Shown here: positions 7,134 through 12,743 of the stretch, piece after piece
Layout: each line of letters opens with the position of its first letter
Numbering within the stretch: position 1 is the stretch's first letter
Assembly: GCA_044508215.1 (NCBI GenBank)
Contig: JBIQID010000093.1
Span: forward strand, 1 to 12,743
DNA length: 12,743 nt
DNA from: JAEZFI01 sp044508215
GTDB taxonomy: Bacteria > Actinomycetota > Acidimicrobiia > Acidimicrobiales > Microtrichaceae
Reading direction: 5' to 3'
Notes under the pieces: model-generated
Seen by the model: only the letters and a program-made list of their open reading frames with translations
What the model was told of the DNA's origin: nothing
The model's database searches: none
Position numbers and translations under genes: made by a program

Positions 7134-7157
7134 CACCGGACCCCTTTGGGTCCGGTG
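7134..7157. promoter_or_regulatory. Perfect 10-bp-arm palindrome between divergent genes
   Basis: CACCGGACCC and its exact reverse complement flank a CTTT loop, midway between the cysS and hydrolase starts. It would cover the -35 position of the cysS promoter and could also form a hairpin in the hydrolase leader. An operator, an attenuator or a transcription-insulating hairpin are all possible. Confidence 0.5.
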
Positions 7158-7192
7158 GAGAGAGAACGCTGGGGAGAACGAGGGGCACCGCC

Positions 7193-8182
7193 ATGGCACG
7201 ACGAGGACCGCGGCTGGTCCATGAGCCGAAGCACCACGGGGTCACGCGGCTCCCCGACGACCGGGAGATGGGCTGGGCGACGTTCGGCGACCCCGACGGC
7301 GACGTGGTCGTGTGGTTCCACGGCACGCCCGGCGGGCGCTGCCAGATCCCCGGCGCCGCCGTCGCGGAGGCCGAGGCGCGCCACCTGCGCGTCCTGTGCA
7401 TCGAGCGACCGGGCACGGGCCACTCCACCCCGCACAGCTACCACCGGGTGATCGACCACGTGCCCGACGTGGAGGCGGTGCTCGACGACCTGGGCGTCGG
7501 CGAGTTCGCCGGCGTGGGCCTGTCGGGCGGCGGCCCCTACCTGCTGGCAGCCGCGCACGAGCTGGGCGATCGCATGCGCGCCGGCGCCGTGCTGGGCGGG
7601 ATCGGCCCCACCCGCGGCACCGACACCGTCATCAGCCACACCCTGGGCCTCGTGCCCCTGGGCAACGTGCTCGACCGCCTGCGCGGCCCGCTCGGCACCG
7701 GCCTGGGCATCACCCTGCGGGCCCTGGCCCCCTACGGGAAGCCGTTCCTCGACGCGTTCTTCGTGATCGAGTGGGGCGACCGGCGCGCCATGGCGGACGA
7801 CCCCGAGAGCAAGGCGCAGCTGCTCGCCGACCTGATCGACGCGGCCCACCGTTCCGGCGTGCGGGCCCCGTTCGACGACCTCGTGCTGTTCGGCCGGCAC
7901 TGGGGCTTCCACCTCAACGACGTGTCGGTGCCCATCACGTTCTGGGGCGGCACCAGCGACCCGATCGTGCCCTACGTCCACGCCGAGCGGCAGGCCAAGC
8001 GGGTGCCCGGAGCGCGTCTGCGCACCGTCCCCTCCCGCGGGCACTTCGCCGGCTACACCGAGGTGCACGAGGTGTTCGACAGCCTGCGCGAGCACTGGCC
8101 GGCGGTTCGCCCGGCCCCGCAGCTCGATCCCGAGGTCCGGCGACGCCGTCGGGCAGCGAAGGCCAGCAGCGCCAGCGCCTGA
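7193..8182 (+). CDS. Alpha/beta hydrolase
   Basis: This is a serine hydrolase of the alpha/beta fold with 329 residues and no signal peptide, so probably cytoplasmic. The likely triad is S111 in the nucleophile elbow GLSGGG, D256 in GGTSDPIVP and H284 in SRGHFAG. HGTPGG (43-48) supplies the oxyanion hole, and ERPGTGHS (71-78) matches the usual strand-loop after it. A helical cap lies at about 140-240. The tail (about 305-329) is rich in Arg, Lys, Ala and Ser and probably disordered. HGTPGG is shared with many esterases, epoxide-hydrolase-like and prolyl-aminopeptidase-like enzymes, so the substrate is not predictable. The ATG at 7193 follows GAGGGG at a reasonable distance. The gene diverges from cysS and converges on the DUF4279 gene, with 22 bp between the stops. 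Confidence 0.9.
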   Translation: MARRGPRLVHEPKHHGVTRLPDDREMGWATFGDPDGDVVVWFHGTPGGRCQIPGAAVAEAEARHLRVLCIERPGTGHSTPHSYHRVIDHVPDVEAVLDDLGVGEFAGVGLSGGGPYLLAAAHELGDRMRAGAVLGGIGPTRGTDTVISHTLGLVPLGNVLDRLRGPLGTGLGITLRALAPYGKPFLDAFFVIEWGDRRAMADDPESKAQLLADLIDAAHRSGVRAPFDDLVLFGRHWGFHLNDVSVPITFWGGTSDPIVPYVHAERQAKRVPGARLRTVPSRGHFAGYTEVHEVFDSLREHWPAVRPAPQLDPEVRRRRRAAKASSASA

Positions 8183-8204
8183 CGGCGCCCCCCGACCCCG
8201 AGGG

Positions 8205-8654
8205 CTACTCGGCGGTGGCCTGCGACGAGCCGCTGTCGCGGCTTCGCTTCGCGCTGCCGGCCGGATAGGGGTCGAACACGAGGTCGATCCCGAGGTTGCC
8301 CAGCTCCGCCAGCACCTGGTGCCCGAAGATCGCGTTGCGGAAGTCGCCCGGGGCGGGCGACCAGCCCAGCCACACCTCGACGTTCGCCGACCGGGCCAGC
8401 TGGGCCAGCGCCTCGTGGTGGTCGCGGAGGTGCTCCATCAGGATGTAGAGGTGGTCCTCGGGCGGCGAGGTCGACGACAGCCCGCTCTCGAACATCCAGA
8501 CGGCGAACGACGGCTCTCCCTCGGCCGTGCGCGTGCTGGTGGGCACGAGGCCCAGCTGCTCGGTGATCGCGTCGACGCCCAAGGTGTCGCTGGCGATGCG
8601 GAGCGACGCGTACGCCCAGCCACCGATGGGGGCGAGGTCCTGCGCATCGATCAC
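8205..8654 (-). CDS. DUF4279 domain protein
   Basis: This is a small soluble protein of 149 residues (from the GTG at 8654) that matches the DUF4279 pattern almost end to end. It begins WAYASLRIASDTLGVDAITEQLGLVPTST (13-41), has the central FAVWMFESGL segment, then a helix with EHLRDHHEALAQLA (74-87), and ends WLGWSPAPG and LGIDLVFDPY (121-130). The biochemical role of DUF4279 is not known to me; members are often scattered single genes. The polar tail after residue 131 looks disordered. Longer starts exist at an ATG at 8693 and a GTG at 8768. I chose 8654 because a TAACGT box lies 8 nt upstream and the conserved domain begins about 12 residues later. The stop codon faces that of the hydrolase. 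Confidence 0.82.
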   Translation of the reverse strand: MIDAQDLAPIGGWAYASLRIASDTLGVDAITEQLGLVPTSTRTAEGEPSFAVWMFESGLSSTSPPEDHLYILMEHLRDHHEALAQLARSANVEVWLGWSPAPGDFRNAIFGHQVLAELGNLGIDLVFDPYPAGSAKRSRDSGSSQATAE

Positions 8655-8662
8655 GCCGGTCG

Positions 8663-8668
8663 ACGTTA
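8663..8668 (-). promoter_or_regulatory. -10 box TAACGT, possible leaderless promoter of the DUF4279 gene
   Basis: On the minus strand TAACGT is followed by 8 nt and the GTG at 8654. If the true start were the ATG at 8693, this box would lie inside the coding region, so the two calls depend on each other. Confidence 0.35.
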
Positions 8669-8773
8669 GCGAGGGTCGGGACCGGCCCTCCATGGCTCCA
8701 GCCGCTCCGACCTCCGCCGGCTCCTTGAGCGAGGCCGCCCACCTGCCGATGAGGTCCTGTGCGACCACCTCAG

Positions 8774-10117
8774 ATGGACGACCGGCACGCCGCTCCCGAT
8801 GGACGCTCCGACAGGCGTTCGGGGCACACGGACGGGCGCTCGGACGGGCGCTCCGACGCCGGCCGGCCCCCCGACCCGGTCGATGCGGCCGCTGCCTCGT
8901 CGGCCCGCAACACCGCGCTCGTGGCGCTGCTGTTGGGTGCAGCCGCGTGCAGCCTCATCGAGATCGCAGCAGCGGGCGTGCCCGTGGGCTGGCGCCTCGC
9001 CGGAGCGGCAGCGATCGGCCTCGCCGTCGCCGGGTTCACCCGTGCGCTGGTCGCCAACCCGCTGCTCGCCCAGCTGCGCTCCGAGCTGGCCCGGAGCGAG
9101 GCAGCCGGCCGTCGACACGAGGTGGCCATCACCCGCCACCGGTTGCTGCACCGCACCGTGGACGCCCTCGCCATCGCCGACGACGAGGGCGACGCGCTCT
9201 CCGCAGCCGCGTCGGCCGTGCGTGAGGCGCTGCCCGCCACCCACGACCTCGCCCTGCTCCTCTGCTCGACGAGCGACTCGTCGGTCGCCTGGAGCGCCGC
9301 GGTCGACGCCGGCGGCGTTGCCGCGCCGATCCCCCACGAGGGCGACGGCCGTTGCATCGCTGCGGTGCGCCACCACACCACCACCGCCTCCAGCCTCAGC
9401 AGGTTCGACGCGTGCCCCCACGTCACCACCCCGTCGAACGACGGGGCGCCCGGCGACACCGAACCCGGCTCGTCGGTCTGCGTGCCGATCCTGAAGCGCG
9501 GCGCGACGACCGCGGTGCTCCACGTCGCCGGCCCCGAGGGCGCGCCACCCGACCGAGGCACGATCGCGCTGATCGAGGAGATCGCGACGATGACCGGCCG
9601 TCGGATCGCGGAGCTGGCTCCGCCCCCGACCCCTGGCACGACCATCGCCATCGATCCGCTCACGGGGCTGCCGAACCACCGCGCCGCCATCGCTGCGATC
9701 AAGGAGCTGATCGGCGGGCTCACCCCCTTCAGCCTCGCCGTGTGCGACCTCGACGCCCTCGGCGCCTACAACGACGAGCACGGCACCGAGGTGGGCGACC
9801 GAGCGCTGCAGCTGTTCGCCGAGGCGCTCCGGGGCACCCTCCGGCCCGGCGACGTGGTGGTCCGCTGGGGCGACGACGAGTTCATGGCCGTGTTCCCCCG
9901 CTGCTCCTCCCCCAACGCCCAGGCCGCCATGGAGCGGGTGCGCGAGGCGCTGGTGCTGGCGACGGCCGAGGAGGAGATGGCGCCCTTCACCTGCTCCACC
10001 GGGGTGGTCGACTCCAACCAGGGCACCTCGATCGACGAGCTGCTCGAGACCGCCGACCTGGCCCTCAGCGTGGCCAAGAACGAAGGCGGGAACCGGGTCC
10101 GCACCGCCGTCTTCTGA
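8774..10117 (+). CDS. Membrane-anchored GAF-like/GGDEF protein with altered GDDEF signature
   Basis: This is a predicted cyclic-di-GMP signalling protein of 447 residues from the ATG at 8774; a GTG at 8759 is an alternative. Residues 9-28 are a DGRS-type repeat, probably cytoplasmic and disordered. Two hydrophobic segments (about 47-68 and 71-94) anchor it, followed by a short helix and a GAF-like region (about 125-282), which I assign only from its pattern. The GGDEF domain begins at DPLTGLPNHRA (294-304). The active-site signature reads GDDEF (366-370) instead of GGDEF, and the usual D-x-D-x-F-K-x-x-N-D segment is DLDALGAYND (325-334), lacking Phe and the phosphate-contacting Lys. An intact I-site RPGD (357-360) sits 5 residues before the signature. 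It may be a weak cyclase or a c-di-GMP/GTP sensor rather than a strong diguanylate cyclase. It diverges from the DUF4279 gene. Confidence 0.9.
   Translation: MDDRHAAPDGRSDRRSGHTDGRSDGRSDAGRPPDPVDAAAASSARNTALVALLLGAAACSLIEIAAAGVPVGWRLAGAAAIGLAVAGFTRALVANPLLAQLRSELARSEAAGRRHEVAITRHRLLHRTVDALAIADDEGDALSAAASAVREALPATHDLALLLCSTSDSSVAWSAAVDAGGVAAPIPHEGDGRCIAAVRHHTTTASSLSRFDACPHVTTPSNDGAPGDTEPGSSVCVPILKRGATTAVLHVAGPEGAPPDRGTIALIEEIATMTGRRIAELAPPPTPGTTIAIDPLTGLPNHRAAIAAIKELIGGLTPFSLAVCDLDALGAYNDEHGTEVGDRALQLFAEALRGTLRPGDVVVRWGDDEFMAVFPRCSSPNAQAAMERVREALVLATAEEEMAPFTCSTGVVDSNQGTSIDELLETADLALSVAKNEGGNRVRTAVF
8798..8854 (+). repeat. Degenerate 12-bp in-frame tandem repeat coding DGRS units
   Basis: Four 12-bp units lie at 8798, 8810, 8831 and 8843. 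The last two (GACGGGCGCTCG and GACGGGCGCTCC) differ at one base, and a 9-bp interruption sits in the middle. They encode DGRS, DRRS, then DGRS twice, at the N-terminus of the GGDEF protein. Copy number could vary between strains by slippage. Confidence 0.65.
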
Positions 10118-10138
10118 GACCTGGCCCTCCGGGTGATC

Positions 10139-10155
10139 GCTGGGCCGGGCCCAGC
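10139..10155 (+). terminator. GC-rich hairpin after the GGDEF gene
   Basis: GCTGGGC and GCCCAGC flank a CGG loop, 21 nt after the GGDEF gene stop and before the ArsR promoter. It has a 7-bp stem and no T-run. It is a plausible T-less terminator isolating the next operon. Confidence 0.4.
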
Positions 10156-10170
10156 CGGGTTCCGTCGACA

Positions 10171-10188
10171 TATTCCTTGACAGGAATA
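10171..10188. promoter_or_regulatory. ArsR operator candidate over the -35 box
   Basis: TATTCCT-TGAC-AGGAATA is a perfect 18-bp palindrome with 7-bp arms. It overlaps the -35 hexamer TTGACA of the ArsR gene promoter. It is AT-rich against a GC-rich background. ArsR-family repressors commonly bind palindromes of this size in their own promoters, so negative autoregulation is the simplest reading. Confidence 0.7.
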
Positions 10189-10206
10189 CATCACCCTCCG
10201 TAGGTT
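10177..10206 (+). promoter_or_regulatory. Promoter of the ArsR-DUF1801-SRPBCC operon
   Basis: The -35 box is a consensus TTGACA (10177-10182), then an 18-bp spacer and the -10 box TAGGTT (10201-10206). The ATG is 7 nt further on, so the transcript would start at or next to the start codon (leaderless). This is the best housekeeping-type promoter in the window. Confidence 0.75.
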
Positions 10207-10213
10207 GGCCCCC

Positions 10214-10555
10214 ATGGAGGCCGCGATCTTCATGGCGCTCGGAGAGCCCAGCCGCCTGCGGATCGTCGACCTCCTCCGCGGCGGTCCCAGTTCGGTGACC
10301 GACATCGCCAACGCCCTCGCCATCCGCCAACCGCAGGTCTCCAAGCACCTGCGAGTGCTCAGCGAGGCGGGAATCGTCGCGGTCGAACCGGTGGCCCGCC
10401 GGCGCATCTACCACCTCGAAGCGGAGCCCTTCGAGCGGATCGGCGACTGGGTCGACTCGTTCGAGCAGCTCTGGGAGGTGCGCCTCGACCAGCTGGGTCG
10501 CCACCTCGAACGAACCGCAACGAGAGAGGAAGGCACCGATGGCGAAGACGTCTGA
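10214..10555 (+). CDS. ArsR-family transcriptional repressor
   Basis: This is a winged-helix regulator of 113 residues. MALGEPSRLRIVDLLRGGP (7-25) and the helix-turn-helix SVTDIANALAIRQPQVSKHLRVLSEAGIV (27-55), followed by the wing VEPVARRRIYHLE, are typical of ArsR/HTH_5 proteins. It has no cysteine and no ELCVCDL metal site, so it is not a classical arsenic or metal sensor. It resembles the ArsR subgroup found next to SRPBCC/AHSA1 genes. It is the first gene of a three-gene operon; its end overlaps the DUF1801 gene by 17 bases. The ATG at 10214 is set by the leaderless promoter; a TTG at 10205 is in frame but lies within the -10 region. It probably represses its own operon through the palindrome at 10171-10188. 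The effector is unknown. Confidence 0.93.
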   Translation: MEAAIFMALGEPSRLRIVDLLRGGPSSVTDIANALAIRQPQVSKHLRVLSEAGIVAVEPVARRRIYHLEAEPFERIGDWVDSFEQLWEVRLDQLGRHLERTATREEGTDGEDV

Positions 10556-10886
10556 CGAGGAGGCTGTCCGGGCGAAGATCGCCGAGCTCGCTCCCTGGGA
10601 AGCGGTCGCCGAGCGGCTCCACGAGCTGATCATGGAGACCGTGCCGGACCTGGAGCCGCGCCTCTGGTACGGGATGCCCGGGTATGCCAAGAGCAAGAGC
10701 AGCCCCGTCCTGTGCCACTTCCGGGTGGACGACGGGCTGATGACCTTCGCCATCACCGAGAAGGCCGACCTCACCCCGCCGCCCGATGCCACGACCCAGC
10801 TCGTCGAGTCGGCCTGGTTCGTGAACGGCATCGACGAGGCCACCGAGGCACGGATCGTCGACGTCCTCCGCCGGCACGTGGCCTGA
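10539..10886 (+). CDS. DUF1801 domain protein
   Basis: This is a small soluble protein of 115 residues. The motif ETVPDLEPRLWYGMPGYAKSKSSPVLCHF (33-61), followed by DGLMTFAITEKADL, matches DUF1801/YdhG-like proteins, where the W-x-G-M-P segment is the family hallmark. Some family members have been described as iron chaperone-like, but that cannot be transferred here and the function is unknown. The start overlaps the end of the ArsR gene by 17 bases and lies behind AGAGGAAGG, so it is translated from the same message. Such proteins recur beside ArsR and SRPBCC genes in actinobacteria (general recollection), which fits a shared but undefined role. Confidence 0.88.
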   Translation: MAKTSDEEAVRAKIAELAPWEAVAERLHELIMETVPDLEPRLWYGMPGYAKSKSSPVLCHFRVDDGLMTFAITEKADLTPPPDATTQLVESAWFVNGIDEATEARIVDVLRRHVA

Positions 10887-10947
10887 GCACCCCGCCCCCG
10901 ACAGACCGTTCCGCCCCCCAGAGATCGACCGAGAAGGAGACATCCCG

Positions 10948-11442
10948 ATGATCAGCCAGCTGCTCCGCAAGAAGAAGGACCTCGACTTCGAGCGCACCTA
11001 CGCCGCACCGCCCGACGCGGTGTGGCGGGCCTGGACCGACGCCTCGGAGCTCCGCCAGTGGTGGGGCCCCGAGAAGACGACCGTGCCCGACTGCGAGGTG
11101 GACGCCACCGTCGGCGGCCGCATCTACGTGGTCACCGAGGCCGGCGCCGAGATGGGCAAGTACCAGGGCACCCGGTGGCCGATGGAGGGCACGTTCTCCG
11201 CGGTCGAGCCCACCACCCGCCTGCAGTACGAGGCGAGGTCGTGGACCGAGGGTGAGGAAGCAGGGACGACGATCCACCACGAGAACACGGTCACCCTCAC
11301 CCCGACCACCGACGGCACGAAGCTGCACCTCCACGTGGCGATCAGCCAGATCGGCCCGAAGGCGAAGATGGCGGCGTTCGGCATGAAGTGGGGCTACAAG
11401 GCGCAGCTCGACAAGCTCGAGCAGCTCCTGGGGAAGGGCTGA
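10948..11442 (+). CDS. SRPBCC / AHSA1-like ligand-binding protein
   Basis: This is a 164-residue protein of the START/Bet v 1-like SRPBCC fold, AHSA1 (activator of Hsp90 ATPase-like) branch. The hallmarks are the N-terminal strand and helix FERTYAAPPDAVWRAWTDASELRQWWGP (14-41), then GGRIYVV (57-63), GTFSAVEPTTRLQYE (81-95) and a long C-terminal helix with GMKWGYKAQLDKLEQLL (145-161). The fold encloses a hydrophobic cavity for small molecules; bacterial members are rarely tied to Hsp90, and the ligand is unknown. A strong AAGGAGA lies 7 nt before the ATG. It follows the DUF1801 gene by 61 bp and is probably the last gene of the ArsR operon. It may bind, modify or sequester the compound that releases the ArsR repressor; this is inference. 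Confidence 0.92.
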   Translation: MISQLLRKKKDLDFERTYAAPPDAVWRAWTDASELRQWWGPEKTTVPDCEVDATVGGRIYVVTEAGAEMGKYQGTRWPMEGTFSAVEPTTRLQYEARSWTEGEEAGTTIHHENTVTLTPTTDGTKLHLHVAISQIGPKAKMAAFGMKWGYKAQLDKLEQLLGKG

Positions 11443-11470
11443 GCGCTCCCCCGTCGTCCGGGACCCCGCC

Positions 11471-11487
11471 CGCGGCCGTCGGCCGCG
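11471..11487 (+). terminator. GC-rich hairpin after the SRPBCC gene
   Basis: CGCGGCC and GGCCGCG flank a GTC loop, 28 nt after the SRPBCC stop. It has a 7-bp stem and no T-run. It is a candidate T-less terminator between the operon and valS. Confidence 0.4.
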
Positions 11488-11504
11488 CCGCCCCCGCACC
11501 CCGG

Positions 11505-11516
11505 GCCAGATCTGGC
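11505..11516. promoter_or_regulatory. 12-bp perfect palindrome upstream of valS
   Basis: GCCAGATCTGGC reads the same on both strands and is centred about 33 bp upstream of the valS -10 box. It may be an operator, or chance in a GC-rich spacer. Confidence 0.3.
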
Positions 11517-11540
11517 TACCGGGGCGCGGAGGGCGGCCGC

Positions 11541-11546
11541 TACCGT
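11541..11546 (+). promoter_or_regulatory. -10 box TACCGT, predicted leaderless promoter of valS
   Basis: TACCGT is followed by 8 nt and the ATG start, with no Shine-Dalgarno sequence. It is the same hexamer as before cysS. Confidence 0.45.
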
Positions 11547-11554
11547 CAGGCGCC

Positions 11555-12743
11555 ATGGCCGCCCCCCTCCCCCGATCGTCCCGCCAGGTCCCCGAGAAGC
11601 CGACCCTCGACGGCATCGAGGAGCGGTGGGGCGAGGTGTGGGAGCGCGACGGCGTCTACCGCTTCGACCGGAGCGCCGACCGCGACCAGGTGTTCAGCAT
11701 CGACACGCCGCCGCCGACGGCGTCCGGTTCGCTCCACGTGGGCCACGTGTTCAGCTACACCCACACCGACCTGGTCGCCCGCTTCTGGCGGATGCGCGGC
11801 AAGGCGGTCTTCTACCCGATGGGCTGGGACGACAACGGGCTGCCCACCGAGCGCCGCGTCGAGAACTACTACGGCGTCCGCTGCGATCCGTCGGTGCCGA
11901 AGGCCGACGAGCTGGAGCTGCCCGACCAGCCGCCGAAGAACCGCGGCGACTACCTCGCCGTGTCGCGGCCGAACTTCATCGAGCTGTGCGAGCAGCTCAC
12001 GCGCATCGACGAGGTGGCGTTCGAGCAGCTGTTCCGCCGCCTCGGTCTGAGCGTCGACTGGCAGCACCAGTACACGACGATCGACCAGAGCTCCCGGCGG
12101 GCCAGCCAACGTGCGTTCCTGCGCAACCTGGCCCGTGGCGAGGCCTACGCCGCCGAAGCCCCGTCGCTGTGGGACATCACGTTCCAGACGGCGGTCGCCC
12201 AGGCCGAGCTGGAGGACCGCGAGCGTCCGGGCGCGTACCACGACATCGCGTTCGAGCGCCCCGGCGGCGAACCGGTCGTGATCTCGACCACCCGGCCCGA
12301 GCTGATCGTCAGCTGCGTCGCCCTCGTCGCCCACCCCGACGACGAGCGCTACCAGCCGCTCTTCGGGCAGACCGTGCGGACCCCCGTGTTCGACGTCGAG
12401 ATCCCGGTCCACCCCCACCCGCTCGCCGAGCCCGACAAGGGCACGGGCGTGGCGATGATCTGCACGTTCGGCGACCTCACCGACGTGATCTGGTGGCGTG
12501 AGCTGCAGCTGCCGACCCGCTCGGTGATCGGGCGCGACGGCCGCTTCGCCGAGGAGGCGCCGGAGTGGCTCTCCACCGACGAGGCTCGGGCGGCGTACGG
12601 CCAGCTGGCCCGCAAGGCGGCCGGCGGTGCCCGCAACGTGATGGTCGACCTGCTCCGCGAGCACGGCTCGCTCCGCGGCGACCCCAAGCCGATCCAGCAC
12701 CCGGTGAAGTTCTACGAGAAGGGCGACAAGCCGCTCGAGATCG
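11555..12743 (+). CDS. valS: Valyl-tRNA synthetase, archaeal-like type (3' end beyond window)
   Basis: This class I synthetase charges tRNA-Val and hydrolyses mischarged Thr-tRNA. Only the first 396 codons of an expected 800-900 are in the window. The ATP site PPPTASGSLHVGH ends in HVGH (61-64), followed by YPMGWDDNGLPTERRVE (87-103). The GWDDNGLPTE form, rather than the GTDHAGIATQ of E. coli-type enzymes, marks the archaeal-like class also known from Rickettsia and some actinobacteria. The CP1 editing domain begins around 200 and shows STTRPE (244-249) and GTGVAMICTFGD (296-307); HPVKFYEKGDKPLEI closes the visible part. The KMSKS loop and anticodon domain lie beyond the end. The ATG at 11555 follows a TACCGT box by 8 nt. 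The reading frame is open throughout. Confidence 0.95.
   Translation, partial: MAAPLPRSSRQVPEKPTLDGIEERWGEVWERDGVYRFDRSADRDQVFSIDTPPPTASGSLHVGHVFSYTHTDLVARFWRMRGKAVFYPMGWDDNGLPTERRVENYYGVRCDPSVPKADELELPDQPPKNRGDYLAVSRPNFIELCEQLTRIDEVAFEQLFRRLGLSVDWQHQYTTIDQSSRRASQRAFLRNLARGEAYAAEAPSLWDITFQTAVAQAELEDRERPGAYHDIAFERPGGEPVVISTTRPELIVSCVALVAHPDDERYQPLFGQTVRTPVFDVEIPVHPHPLAEPDKGTGVAMICTFGDLTDVIWWRELQLPTRSVIGRDGRFAEEAPEWLSTDEARAAYGQLARKAAGGARNVMVDLLREHGSLRGDPKPIQHPVKFYEKGDKPLEI

Noticed and set aside
4923..7451. Very long plus-strand open frame (842 codons) across M1 peptidase, cysS and the hydrolase
   Set aside because: It runs in the wrong frame or strand of three convincing genes and has no recognisable domain.
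8175..8188. Small inverted repeat GCGCC/GGCGC across the hydrolase stop codon
   Set aside because: The stem is only 5 bp in very GC-rich DNA; it is too weak to call a terminator, although the position between convergent genes is suggestive.
10214..10555. Arsenic or metal resistance operon
   Set aside because: The ArsR protein has no cysteines and no metal-binding motif, and no arsenate reductase or efflux gene follows.
8666..10843. Long minus-strand open frame (725 codons) across GGDEF, ArsR and DUF1801 genes
   Set aside because: It is antisense to three recognised genes and the operator/promoter region; its composition is typical of a GC-rich shadow.

Overview
The window is chromosomal, very GC-rich (roughly 70% by eye) and densely coded on both strands. 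The mix of NarL/LuxR-type two-component genes, ArsR and DUF4279 genes, GTG starts, and start codons placed 6-8 nt after a TANNNT hexamer with no Shine-Dalgarno sequence suggests an actinobacterium. I lean towards an Acidimicrobiia-like lineage, but no rRNA or lineage marker is present to confirm it. I see no tRNA, rRNA, CRISPR array, IS element or phage gene.

Layout. (1) 1-2800: a very long hairpin at 5-54, then a plus-strand block of a four-helix membrane protein, a membrane-bound NarL-type histidine kinase and its LuxR-type response regulator. Kinase and regulator overlap by 4 bases. A 12-bp-stem hairpin lies across the regulator stop codon. (2) 2811-5712: an acyl-CoA dehydrogenase (minus) and a lipoprotein M1 zinc metallopeptidase (plus) diverge from a short intergenic region carrying two 14-bp palindromes of the form TTACC-N4-GGTAA, a likely repressor operator. 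(3) 5745-8182: cysS (minus) and an alpha/beta hydrolase (plus) diverge around a perfect 10-bp-arm palindrome. (4) 8205-10117: a small DUF4279 protein (minus) diverges from a membrane-anchored GAF-like/GGDEF protein (plus) whose signature reads GDDEF. (5) 10171-11442: an ArsR repressor, a DUF1801 protein and an SRPBCC/AHSA1-like protein form an operon. Its promoter has a perfect 18-bp palindrome over the -35 box and a predicted leaderless start. (6) 11555-end: the 5' part of valS, of the archaeal-like type, cut by the window edge.

Two groups look functionally linked: the sensor/regulator block, which probably sits in the membrane and relays an unknown signal to transcription, and the ArsR cassette, which is probably self-regulated. 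The two tRNA synthetases, the dehydrogenase, the peptidase and the hydrolase are housekeeping or catabolic genes arranged mostly as single units with back-to-back promoters and tail-to-tail ends. I did not find a clearly new multi-gene system. The most promising leads are the regulatory palindromes, the ArsR/DUF1801/SRPBCC cassette and the altered GGDEF protein.
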